Positions 45,024 to 53,648 of a stretch of DNA of 64,000 nt are shown here, piece by piece. The DNA is from Taudactylus pleione (Eukaryota; Chordata; Amphibia; Anura; Myobatrachidae), in the NCBI GenBank assembly GCA_031769625.1, contig JAUIMM010000040.1, positions 18,612,001-18,676,000 of the forward strand, written 5' to 3'. Under the pieces are notes generated by a model that was given only the letters and a program-made list of their open reading frames with translations, searched no databases and was not told where the DNA came from. Each line of letters opens with the position of its first letter. The stretch's first letter is position 1. Made by a program: the position numbers and the translations under genes.

Positions 45024-47939
45024 CTACGGAGGCAAGATGTCATCCTCATCCTCCTCATCCACCGATTCCTCACCCTCTTCAGTGTGTACATCCTCATCCT
45101 CACAAAGTATTAACTCGTCCCCACTTGAATCCACCACCACAGGTCCCTCTGTACCTTCTGGAGGCTGGTCTCCCTGGAAGAGCTGATAATTCATTTTGAT
45201 GAACATCATCTTCTCCACATTCTGTGGAAGCAACCTCCTACGCCTTTCGCTGACAAGGTTCCCGGCTGCACTAAACACTCTTTCGGAGTACACACTGGAG
45301 GGGGGGCAACTCAGGTAAAATAGAGCCAGCTTGTACAGGGGCCTCCAAATTGCCTCTTTTTCCTGCCAGTACAGGTATGGACTGTCTGACATGCCTACTT
45401 GGATGCTGTCACCGATGTAATCCTCCACCATTCTGTCAATGGTGACAGTATCATATGCAGTGACAGTAGACATGTCAGAAATTGTTGCCAGGTCCTTCAG
45501 TCCGGACCAGATGTCCAAACTTGGTCCTGCCTGCCCTGCATCACCGCCAGCGGGTTGCTTAGGATACCTAAGTTTTTTCCTGGCAGCCCCAGTTGCGGGA
45601 GAAAATGAAGAAGGAGCCGTTGACGTGTCACGTTCCGCTTCAGCTGACAGTGTGTTCACCAGCAGGTCTTTGCACCTCTGCAGGCTTGTGTCGGCCGGAA
45701 AGAGAGACACCACATAGGCTTTAAACCTAGGATCAAGCACGGTGGCCAAAATGTAGTGGTCTGATTTCAACAGATTGACCACCCTGGAATCCTCGCAAAG
45801 CGAATGAAGGGCTTCATCCACAAGTCCCACATGCCGAGCGGAATCGCTCCGTCTTAGCTCCTCCTTCACTTTCTCCAGCTGCTTCTGCAAAAGCCTGATG
45901 AGGGGAATGACCTGACTCAAGCTGGCTGTGTCTGAACTGACTTCACGTGTGGCAAGTTCGAAGGGCTGGAGAACCTTGCACAACACGGAAATCATTCTCC
46001 ACTGCGCTTGAGTCAGGTGCATACCCCCTCCTTTGCCTATGTCATAGGTGGATGTATAGGCTTGTATGGCCTTTTGCTGCTCCTCCATCCTCTGAAGCAT
46101 ATAGAGGGTTGAGTTCCACCGCGTCACAACCTCTTGCTTCAGGTGATGGCGGGGCAGGTTCAAGAGTTTTTGCTGGCGCTCCAGTCTTCGGCACGCAGTC
46201 GCTGAATGGCGAAAGTGGCCAGAAATTTTTCGGGCCACCCAAAGCGTCTCCTGCACGCCCCTGTCGCTTTTCAGAAAATTCTGCACCACCAAGTTTATTG
46301 TGTGAGCAAAACATGGGACGTGCTGGAATTTGCCCAGATGTAATGCCCGCACAATATTGGTGGCGTTGTCAGATATCACAAATCCCCAGGAGAGTCTAAG
46401 TGGGGTAAGCCACTGGGCGATGATTTCCCTCAGTTTCTCTAAGAGGTTGTCGGCGGTGTGCCTCTTACTGAAACCGGTGATACACAGCGTAGCCTGCCTT
46501 GTAACGAGCTGGCGTTTCTGAGATGCTGCTACTGGTGACGCTGCTGCTGTTGCTGCGTAAGGTGATACATCTACCCAGTGGGCTGTCACAGTCATATAGT
46601 CCTTAGTCTGCCCTGTTCCACTTGTCCACATGTCCGTGGTTAAGTGGACATTGTGTACAACGGCATTTTTCAGGACACTGAGGACACTTTTTCTGACGTT
46701 TCTGTACAGTCTCGGTATCGCCTGCCTAGTGAAGTGGAATCTAGACGGGATTTGGAACCGGGGACACACTACCTCCATCAATTGTCTAAATCCCACTGCA
46801 CTAATGGCGGATACCGGACGCACGTCTAACACCAACATAGCAGTCAAGGCCTCAGTTATACGTTTTGCTTCAGGATGACTGCTGTCATACTTCATCCTCC
46901 TCGCTAAGGACTGTTGGAGGGTCAATTGTTTAGTAAAAGTAGTGGTGTTCCTACTTCCTCTCTGGGATGATGAACGACTCCCAGCAGCAGCAACAGCAGC
47001 AGCGGCAGCAGTAGGCGTAGCAATGCAGGATCCTCCAGAGGAATCCCGGATAGGAGAGTCAGTCATGCCAGTGACATGGCCTGCAGGACTACTTCCGATC
47101 CTGACTAAGGAGGAAATTGACGAGGAGGGAGTTGACGGTGTGGTTTGCAGGCGCTTGGATACAACAGGACAACGGGATTTAGGTGTCCCTGGACTGCTTA
47201 CGGTCTTAGCCAAAGTTTCTGAACTTGACAGTAACTTTTTATGAACGCGCTGCAGGTGCCGTATAAGGGAGGATGTTCCTAGGTGGTTGACGTCCCTACC
47301 CCTACTTATTTCACCTTTACATATGGCAAGACAGTTGTTGTCCGGATTTGGATAGAAATATTGCCAGACCAAAGAGGTGGAATGTTTGGTCTTCTGCCCA
47401 GGCATGACCGTGATGGGCTTTTTCATCCCACGGACAACAACTGTCTCCCCCGGAGCCTGATTTAAACAAACCACATCACCATCAGAATCCTCCTCGCCAA
47501 CTTCCTCCTCAGCGCCAGCTACACCAGTATCCTCATCCTGTTGTACTTCAACAGTGACATCTTCAATTTGCATATCAGCAAGTGGACTGTGGGTGCTCCT
47601 TTCAGCACTTGCAGGGGGCGTGCAAATGGTGGAAAGAGCCACCTCTTCCCGTCCAGTGCTGGGAAGGTCAGGCATCGCAACCACCACCACACTTGGACTC
47701 TCCTTGGGGATTTGTGATATCTTCTTAGAAAGCACAGTTCTTCGCTGTGCTTTTGCCAGCTTAACTCTTTTGATTTTTTTAGTGGGAGGAGGGCTTCCAT
47801 CGTCATGTGAAGCTGAACCACTAGTCATGAACATACTAGGGATCGACCTTAGCCGTTCCTTGCCACTCCGTGTCGTAAATGGCATATTGGCAAGTTTACG
47901 TTTCTCTTCAGCTGATTTAAATGTCTTTTTCAAGGTCAT
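45024..47939 (-). CDS. hAT transposase (BED finger, DDE core, hATC dimerisation)
   Basis: 971 codons, the longest frame in the window. Residues 187-238 are a BED zinc finger. The expected C-x-x-C is reduced to one Cys (NNCLAICKGE) by a 9-bp deletion at 47320; the HLQRVH histidines remain. RNase-H-like core: D436 (HLTTDMWTS), D524 (VISDNATN), C543-x-x-H546 (PCFAHTINL), R607-W608 (VTRWNS). hATC region 855-925 has YSERVFSAAG with the third acid E886. The C-terminal tail (935-968) is strongly acidic. Hermes-type hAT enzymes use D, D, E at these places. The natural start is 63 codons upstream (MEDQTF..., 48127), cut off by a one-base loss near 47940. It lies between terminal repeats and a target duplication, so it is not a domesticated ZBED gene. 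Confidence 0.9.
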   Translation of the reverse strand: MTLKKTFKSAEEKRKLANMPFTTRSGKERLRSIPSMFMTSGSASHDDGSPPPTKKIKRVKLAKAQRRTVLSKKISQIPKESPSVVVVAMPDLPSTGREEVALSTICTPPASAERSTHSPLADMQIEDVTVEVQQDEDTGVAGAEEEVGEEDSDGDVVCLNQAPGETVVVRGMKKPITVMPGQKTKHSTSLVWQYFYPNPDNNCLAICKGEISRGRDVNHLGTSSLIRHLQRVHKKLLSSSETLAKTVSSPGTPKSRCPVVSKRLQTTPSTPSSSISSLVRIGSSPAGHVTGMTDSPIRDSSGGSCIATPTAAAAAVAAAGSRSSSQRGSRNTTTFTKQLTLQQSLARRMKYDSSHPEAKRITEALTAMLVLDVRPVSAISAVGFRQLMEVVCPRFQIPSRFHFTRQAIPRLYRNVRKSVLSVLKNAVVHNVHLTTDMWTSGTGQTKDYMTVTAHWVDVSPYAATAAASPVAASQKRQLVTRQATLCITGFSKRHTADNLLEKLREIIAQWLTPLRLSWGFVISDNATNIVRALHLGKFQHVPCFAHTINLVVQNFLKSDRGVQETLWVARKISGHFRHSATACRRLERQQKLLNLPRHHLKQEVVTRWNSTLYMLQRMEEQQKAIQAYTSTYDIGKGGGMHLTQAQWRMISVLCKVLQPFELATREVSSDTASLSQVIPLIRLLQKQLEKVKEELRRSDSARHVGLVDEALHSLCEDSRVVNLLKSDHYILATVLDPRFKAYVVSLFPADTSLQRCKDLLVNTLSAEAERDTSTAPSSFSPATGAARKKLRYPKQPAGGDAGQAGPSLDIWSGLKDLATISDMSTVTAYDTVTIDRMVEDYIGDSIQVGMSDSPYLYWQEKEAIWRPLYKLALFYLSCPPSSVYSERVFSAAGNLVSERRRRLLPQNVEKMMFIKMNYQLFQGDQPPEGTEGPVVVDSSGDELILCEDEDVHTEEGEESVDEEDEDDILPP

Positions 47940-48127
47940 TTCCTGAACTTTGCCATTTGGGATTGTATGTGCCCTCTACTATGACATTGGGCATCGGCCT
48001 TGGCAGACGACGTTGATGGCATGTTATCGTCTATGTCATGACTAGTGGCAGCAGCTTCAGCACTAGGAGGAAGTGGTTCTTGATCTTTCTCTATTTTATT
48101 TTTATCGGAGAAAGTTTGGTCCTCCAT
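47936..48127 (-). pseudogene. Detached N terminus of the hAT transposase, copy 2
   Basis: 63 codons starting MEDQTFSDKNKIEKDQEPLP and ending QSQMAKFRK, then a stop. In hAT copy 3 the same segment runs in frame into MTLKKTF (59545 onward). Copy 2 has AGGAAATGACC where copy 3 has AGGAAAATGACC, so a single A is missing. The region is acidic, Ser/Ala-rich and probably disordered. Confidence 0.85.
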
Positions 48128-48164
48128 TTATGTTATATCGATTTGATATATACGTGCGGCTAAA

Positions 48165-49130
48165 CACAGAAAATAAATTTTTTTTTGGTTTGGACTGGAG
48201 TGTACTTTGGGGGTTACAGCACCCTTTAACGGTCAAGCCAGCCGGCCCTTATGACACAGGCGCACTCTTGGCACTACTTTGTTGATGCACGTGCGGCTAC
48301 TGCGCACACAATTCACAAACACAGAAAATAATTTTTTTTTTGGTTTGGACTGGAGTGTACTTTGGGGGTTACAGCACCCTTTAATTGTCAAGCCAGCCGG
48401 CCCTTTACTTATGACAAAGGCGCACGCTTGGCACTACTTTGTTGATGCACGTGCGGCTACTGCGCACACAATTCACAAACACAGAAAATAATTTTTTTTT
48501 TGGTTTGGACTGGAGTGTACTTTCGGGGGTTACAGCACCCTTAACGGTCAAGCCAGCCGGCCCTTTACTTATGACACAGGCGCACGCTTGGCACTACTTT
48601 GTTGATGCACGTGCAGCTACTGCGCACACAATTCACAAACACAGAAAATAATTTTTTTTTTGGTTTGGACTGGAGTGTACTTTCGGGGGTTACAGCACCC
48701 TTAACGGTCAAGCCAGCCGGCCCTTTACTTATGACACAGGCGCACGCTTGGCACTACTTTGTTGATGCACGTGCAGCTACTGCGCACACAATTCACAAAC
48801 ACAGAAAATAATTTTTTTTTTGGTTTGGACTGGAGTGTACTTTCGGGGGTTACAGCACCCTTAACGGTCAAGCCAGCCGGCCCTTTACTTATGATACAGG
48901 CGCACGCTTGGCACTACTTTGTTGATGCACGTGCGGCTACTGCGCACACAATTCACAAACACAGAAAATAATTTTTTTTTGGGTTTGGACTGGAGTGTAC
49001 TTTCGGGGGTTACAGCACCCTTAACGGTCAAGCCAGCCGGCCCTTTACTTATGACACAGGCGCACGCTTGGCACTACTTTGTTGATGCACGTGCGGCTAC
49101 TGCGCACACAATTCACAAACACAGAAAATA
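48165..49130. repeat. Subterminal tandem array of hAT copy 2 (six 160-bp units)
   Basis: GTTGATGCAC recurs at 48281, 48441, 48601, 48761, 48921 and 49081, exactly 160 bp apart. All six units carry the CACGTG palindrome and CTACTGCGCACACAATTCAC, with a T run, TTGGACTGGAGTGTACTTT and GGGGGTTACAGCACCCTT. The units are nearly identical, so the array is young or homogenised. It lies between promoter and start codon. Confidence 0.92.
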
Positions 49131-49477
49131 TATTATTTTTTTAGCACTTGGGGGGAGCACCCCTGATGGACAGAGCACCCCCTGGACAACACTTCAGCAC
49201 CCCTTTAGGACTGGGACACTGCACAGGACTTTGGAGTGGACACAGCCCCTATGGAGAACTGACTGCACAACACAGTCCAGCCAGCCCCTATGGACTTTGA
49301 AGTAGTGGACACAGCCCCTATTAACAACAGCAGCACAGCACAACACAGCCAGCCCCTATGGACTTTGAAGTAGTGGACAACAGCAGCACTACACTACACT
49401 ACACTACACAGCCCTAACTCCCACCCTCCCTCTTCACTGTCCACAGCCGAGTGAGAAAATGGCGCCGACGTGTGTAC

Positions 49478-49485
49478 CTTATATA
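49478..49485 (-). promoter_or_regulatory. TATA box of hAT copy 2
   Basis: TATATAAG on the minus strand, with a TGACGT motif (49519-49524) about 35-40 bp upstream and a GC-rich leader (GGCGCCATTTTCTCACTC) downstream. Conserved in all three copies. Confidence 0.55.
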
Positions 49486-49543
49486 GGATCCAAAACCCGC
49501 GAGACTCGGAAGGCGGGAAGATGACGTTTTGCCTCGATTTCAG

Positions 49544-49633
49544 ATCCGAGTCAGGCGGGAAAAGTCGAGCCTGACTCGGATCGGACTCGGATCGGGGGGG
49601 CTCGGGGGGGTTCGGATTTCAGAAATCCGAACC
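49544..49633. repeat. Twin subterminal hairpins at the hAT end (copy 2)
   Basis: GATCCGAGTCAGG / CCTGACTCGGATC, then GGGTTCGGATTTC / GAAATCCGAACCC, as in copies 1 and 3. An extra GGATCGGACTCGGATCGG sits between them. Confidence 0.65.
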
Positions 49634-49653
49634 CGCTCACCCCTAATTTATAT

Positions 49654-49734
49654 ATATTATTAATAATTTGGAGTTGTGCACCTGAGATTTGTCTGTTTCT
49701 GTGCTTGCAATTAGTCTCATCAGGTAGCACCTCC
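49654..49734 (-). other. Hammerhead-like motif beside the 51-bp repeat
   Basis: On the minus strand CTGATGA (49723-49717) is followed 17 nt later by GAAAC (49699-49695). The conserved core words are exact, but the intervening 17 nt (GACTAATTGCAAGCACA) do not give a clear stem II. PLE-associated context. Confidence 0.35.
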
Positions 49735-49786
49735 CATCATATATATAGTCAGGTTGTGCAGTCCAGAAATCTTTCCCATATGCACC
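49735..49786. repeat. 51-bp direct repeat, right
   Basis: See partner at 43776-43827. Here it follows the PLE codons YNLPKVH on the minus strand. Confidence 0.85.
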
Positions 49787-49959
49787 TTGGGCAAGTTATA
49801 ATATAGAGGGACCCTAGGATGTGTCCCAGTCAAAGCCACTTGCAATTCTTTCGTAATGATGTTAAGTTGGACTGCTTCCAATAGTATTAGATCTAATTCT
49901 TGTTTATACAACATAGTAGGGTCTCTCTCCAATAATGTATAAACCATAGTATCCTGCAA
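49785..49959 (-). pseudogene. PLE reverse-transcriptase fragment (N-terminal side)
   Basis: The minus strand reads YTLLERDPTMLYKQELDLIL then LEAVQLNIITKELQ and THPRVPLYYNLPKVH. This is the PLE block Y..Ll.DPT..y...l..ll..a...giit...........P.fY.lPKvHK. It stops at PKVH, and the continuation HKRLRDPP lies at 43776 and below. The RT was split there by the insertion bounded by the 51-bp repeats. Confidence 0.8.
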
Positions 49960-50205
49960 TTATAATCCAAATACCTTGGAATTCTATGCATAATATAGTA
50001 GAGACAATTTTTTGGTGGTCAGCAGACAGGGGATATGTGAACATAGGGGGCATCGTTGTGCATATCGATTGTTGTCAACCATCGATTGTTGGGCTAATTA
50101 TTTTTATATTATTTTAAAGTACATATTTTAAATATTATGGCAATGAATTCATATTGCCTGGATTGCACTTAATGTTGGGCAATTATATATATAACCGGCA
50201 TACTG
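49960..50205. other. PLE-associated non-coding sequence
   Basis: AT-rich, lies between the RT fragment and the right inverted arm. CATCGATTGTTG...CAACCATCGATTGTTG makes a small local inverted repeat near 50060-50090. Confidence 0.4.
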
Positions 50206-50530
50206 TTGTGCCGTTTATATCATATATTTGTTTTTATGGGTTGCCCAGCAACGCTGAGTTGTGCTCATGTGGGGGAGAGGAGAGCCGGTGATGTCATCGG
50301 ACGGTGACATGCTGTTTGGCACGTCGCCTGGACTACCCTGGCTTGCTCTCACCGGGTGTGGTGCATCAGGATGTTGATTGGGTAAGTGCTATGGGTATTT
50401 ATATGTGGGTTTTGTCTGTTTATTTGTTGCTGTATGTCCCTGGTGACGGGTTGAAGTTCCCGAAACGTGGGAGTAAAAGGATCGTTTTACTATTGCTGTA
50501 GTGTAAAGTCTCGTGAGCGCCTCTCTTTTG
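50206..50530 (+). repeat. PLE inverted arm, right, with hammerhead-like motif
   Basis: Reverse complement of 43270-43597. At 50437-50472 TCCC/GGGA and GGG/CCC can pair around TGGTGA and CGAAACGT, giving a hammerhead-like layout (CTGGTGA in place of CUGANGA, then GAAAC). Hammerhead ribozymes are established in PLE flanks; this copy has a core change and is probably inactive. Confidence 0.6.
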
Positions 50531-50593
50531 GTATCTGTGTGTATTGGGATGCTTAAACCCTGGATGGCACCGGAGCTACTACAATTGGATTTT

Positions 50594-50602
50594 TGGAGTG
50601 CC

Positions 50603-50634
<32 letters not shown>

Positions 50635-50652
50635 GTAAAGATAGATAGATAG
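50594..50652. repeat. (GT)n and ATAG microsatellites
   Basis: GTGTGTGT... (50603-50626) followed by ATAT, then ATAGATAGATAGATAGACAG, ending at the Tc1 terminus. Confidence 0.9.
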
Positions 50653-51172
50653 ACAGTCGAGTCATATTATTATGACCACCAGCAGCTAATAACCAGAGTA
50701 ACCACCGTGTGCAGCATGGACAGCAGCTATACGGGCTCAGAGTGACTCAATAAGGTTCTGGTAGGATGGCACAGGTATCTGGAGCATTGCTGACTGCAGT
50801 GCATCCCACAGCTGCTGGAGGGTGCATGGTGGAGTATCCATAGAGCAAACACAATCAAGGTGGTCCCACAGATGCTCTATTAGGTTCAAGTCCGGGGAAT
50901 TAGGTGGCCAGGGAAGTACTTGGAAGTCTTGGTCGTGCTCATCCAACCACTGTTGGACATTTCTAGCCGTGTGACATGTCGCATTGTCTTGCTGGAAGAT
51001 CCCATCCACTTCAGGGAAGACAATCAGCATGTATGGGTGTATGTGCTCTGCAAGGATGGATTCATACCAAATTGGTTGAGCGTGCCTTCCACATGGATGA
51101 GAATGCCATGAAAACATTCCCCAGACCATAATGCTGCCACCACCAGCTTGTGTTCTTCCAGCAATGGTTGCA
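50653..51172 (-). mobile_element. Tc1-like transposon no. 3, left part (interrupted)
   Basis: Terminus ACAGTCGAGTCATATTATTA then TGACCACC. The matching reversed terminus (GGTGGTCATCATAATGTGAG) is at 53623-53642. The element is split by a 2-kb insertion. The left part encodes the C-terminal half of transposase, the right part (53195-53648) the antisense of the N-terminal half. Confidence 0.75.
50737..51129 (-). pseudogene. Tc1-like transposase, C-terminal half
   Basis: 130 codons open. VWGMFSWH (the strand with the first D is further upstream), GIFQQDNATCHTARNVQQWL carries the second catalytic D (QQDNA.cH), and WPPNSPDLNLIEHLWDHLD carries the last acid. The N-terminal half is 2 kb away beyond the insertion and broken, so no active enzyme. 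Intact length and motif conservation suggest a fairly young element. Confidence 0.85.
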
Positions 51173-51784
51173 GCAGGGCCGGACTGGGACTAAAATAGGC
51201 CCTGGCATTTAAAGCACATGGGCCCACCTTGCGTCAGCATGTGGTTCCTGGCACAGACTCCTCCCCTTACTATTCCTGACTCCTCCCACTTCCTAGTCTA
51301 TGCTCTTACAAATATAATTAATATTACAGCAACATACAAGTGTACATTATTCTCTGTATTAAAATACACACATTACAGAGCTCATCCTGCAGGGGATTCA
51401 AACATATGCCATAGTCAGACATTTGGTATTTGGTTGGTTCTGTTAAGTAAAGCTGGCACTTCATTGGTGGAGGTCACACACAAAGAAAAGGGAAGGCATT
51501 TTATCAATTGACCAAGACCTAGCTTAGCAGTTATAGAGGATTAGACAATGTTCACTGTAGGAATTTTTGAGGGCAGGGGTGCTGAACACAGAGGACGACA
51601 CATCTGTGCACACCAAAGAAGAGCCGTAACTATACATTTTGGTGCCCTGTGCACAAGAGCATTGGTGCCCCATTAAAAATTGAGGTAAAGAGAGTGCGCG
51701 CCGAAAGGCATGCGCAAAAAAACACAGGTGTGGTCTCACTGGGAAGGGGCATGACCACACAATAGTACCACCAATTGAAATTAT

Positions 51785-52275
51785 GCCACAAAATAGTGTC
51801 CCTTAGTCAAATTACACAGCACAGTAGTACCCCTACATCACATTACACAGCACAGTAGTGCCCCTTCATCACATTAATCTTCACTGTAGTGCCCCATTGT
51901 CACATTACACCGCACAATAGTGTTCCTTATTGACTTTACATCACACAGTAGTGCCCCATATTCACGTTACCCCACACAGTAGTGCCCCTTATTCACATTA
52001 CATAACACAGTAGAGCCCATTCACATTATGCCAGAGACCATTCACGTTATGCATCATAGTAGTACTCCTTATACACATTATGCCACACAGCAGTAGTGCC
52101 CCTTACACATTATGCCACACACAGTAATGCCCATTACACATTATGCCACACACAATGATGCTCTTTACAAATTATGCCATGCAGTAGTAGTGCCCCTTAT
52201 AATACATTGTCACATAATAGTGCCCTTTATAACATTATGCTACACAGTAATGCCCCTTACACTTTGTGTCCCCCC
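51785..52275. repeat. Degenerate minisatellite of composite repeat C (copy 2)
   Basis: About 14 units of 30-37 bp built on CACATTACACAGCACAGTAG followed by TGCCCCTT. Reverse-complement counterpart of 38570-38935. Confidence 0.8.
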
Positions 52276-52824
52276 AGTAACTCAACTCCCCCTGTGTCCC
52301 TCCAGCAGTCTCTCAACTTCCCTGTGTGCCATTAGCAGGTGTGGATTTGGTGCCGGGCCGCCAATCGCTCGTGGCCAGGCACAGGGTGTCCAGTTTCGGA
52401 AGGCAGGCTGGTTTTCAGCCAGGAAAATGCCTTATTCAGCATCCACATACAGGCCATCTTGATGGCAGTGTTCCTTGGCTGGGACTGCTTGCTCTTGGAG
52501 GAGCAGGGAGGCTGCTTCCAGTCTGGGTGCTGCTGGCTGCCTGCTTTCCAAGTGGTGAATAAATGGCGTGCGCATGCGCGCCGCATCTATTCACTGGAGA
52601 GAGGGACTGGGGTCGTGGCCAGCAGCTCCCGGAGAACTGGACATGCATCCAGCGTAACAAAAATGGGGTATGGGTCATGGGTACAGTTTTTCCCATGAGA
52701 CCAAGCCCCTTTAATTTTTGCAGTGCACCTTCAGCGTGCTCAATATGCCTAGGGCGCCAAATAATATATTCCCTTTCCAAAAAAATTGGGCTAGGCCCGA
52801 GCTTGGTCTCCCCAACTAATCACT

Positions 52825-52962
52825 GCCAGCAGCGATTGGTTTGGGAGACACTGCCAGCAGCAATTGGTTTGGGAGACACTGCCGGCAGCAATTGGTTTGG
52901 GAGACACTGCCAGCAGCAATTGGTTTGGGAGACACTGCCAGCAGCAGTTGGTTGAGAGAGCG
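52825..52962. repeat. 28-bp minisatellite (5 units)
   Basis: GCCAGCAGCAATTGGTTTGG plus GAGACACT repeated five times almost without change. Weaker related words (GCAACCAATCAGTGCCAGCA) continue to 53050 in inverted form. Frames over it are translated repeats, not genes. Confidence 0.93.
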
Positions 52963-53194
52963 GGCCTGCAGGATGAACTGTGTGTGTGCTATATCTGCAG
53001 CAACCAATCAGTGCCAGCAGCATCTCTCAACCAATCGCCGCTGGCAGCGTGTTATCCAATTGCCACCGGAGACCACCTCCTTCCCTCCGTGACTGCCAGC
53101 ATGCTGCTCCCCTCTTCGTGACTCATCGGAGAAGGCAACCCTTTGCCAATCAGCGGATGTCCAATTCCGATACAAATTGAAGCCGCCTTCGCTG

Positions 53195-53648
53195 ATGCAC
53201 CTAGCATATAGGTGCAGTGACCATCTGTTTGCTTTGGAGCCCCATATTCCGCAGGGTTTGCTGAACTGCCATTATAGACACACGTCTGTTGGCCCCCAGG
53301 TTCATTTTGGTAGTGAGCTGCTCCACTGTAGCATGTCGGTCGTCCCTCAAGCAGCTTCGTAGCCAACGTTCACCTCTCACATCAATGGCACATGGTGTTC
53401 CGCAGTTTCCACGTCAAACTGCGCTGTTTCAGAAATACTGTCACCCTTGGCCCAAAATCCAATAATCATCCCTATTGCAACTTGGATAAATCATCCCTTT
53501 TACCCATGACAGCAATGAGTGATGTGTGCAGATGGCCTGTTGCGCACCTTCTATACCCACCAAGCCACGCATGGCACATGACGTACTTCATGGAGTACGC
53601 GCTGCCAACATCAAATGTAGGAGGTGGTCATCATAATGTGAGTCTGAG
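53195..53648 (-). mobile_element. Tc1-like transposon no. 3, right part
   Basis: Antisense of the N-terminal half of a Tc1 transposase (AAGCAGCTTCGTAGCCAACG, GGCACATGGTGTTCCGCAGT on the + strand) and the right terminus GAGGTGGTCATCATAATGTG. Frameshifts present. Confidence 0.65.

Larger units (their letters stand above)
44388..49645 (-). mobile_element. hAT DNA transposon, copy 2 (5,258 bp, most complete)
   Basis: Starts TAGGGGTGTGCACCGG and ends CCCGCTCACCCCTA, with an exact 8-bp duplication ATTTATAT at 44380-44387 and 49646-49653. Transcribed from right to left: twin hairpins, TATA box (49478-49485), six-unit 160-bp array, transposase (48127 down to 45024), AT-rich 3' end. The two ends share only about TAGGGGTGNGC as inverted repeat. 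8-bp duplication, BED finger and hATC domain identify the hAT superfamily; the protein most resembles vertebrate ZBED-type hAT proteins. Confidence 0.95.
43270..50530 (-). mobile_element. Nested Penelope-like element with inverted arms (holds hAT copy 2)
   Basis: Two arms of about 325 bp, 43270-43597 and 50206-50530, are reverse complements: GCAATAGTAAAACGGTCCTT versus its complement near 50485-50500, and the GTCACCAAGGACATACAGCA and GCCCATAAAAACAAATA blocks. Between them are PLE reverse-transcriptase pieces (minus strand), PLE-type leader sequence (44150-44360) and hAT copy 2. PLE copies are known for tandem and inverted arrangements of their flanks. Internal order is complex and may involve two PLE insertions. 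Confidence 0.65.
51175..53194 (-). mobile_element. Composite repeat C, copy 2, inserted in Tc1-like element no. 3
   Basis: Inserted sequence between the two halves of the Tc1-like transposase. It starts GGGCCGGACTGGGAC. It contains in reverse orientation the GAACACAGAGGACGACACAT then CTGTGCACACCAAAG block and the minisatellite seen in 36851-39341. It also has GC-rich repeats and a 28-bp minisatellite. Its ends differ from those of copy 1, so the shared core may be part of a larger, variably bounded element. No protein recognised. Confidence 0.5.

Noticed and set aside
45024..47939. 971-codon frame as a host ZBED-type gene
   Set aside because: It lies between matched termini with an exact 8-bp target duplication, and two decayed relatives lie in the same window; it is a transposase.
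48165..49130. CRISPR-like regular array
   Set aside because: Units are 160 bp with no unique spacers, inside a eukaryotic transposon.
48279..49305. Series of overlapping 70-codon frames with nearly identical proteins
   Set aside because: They are one 160-bp DNA repeat translated again and again; the period is not a multiple of three and the frame is not maintained through the array.
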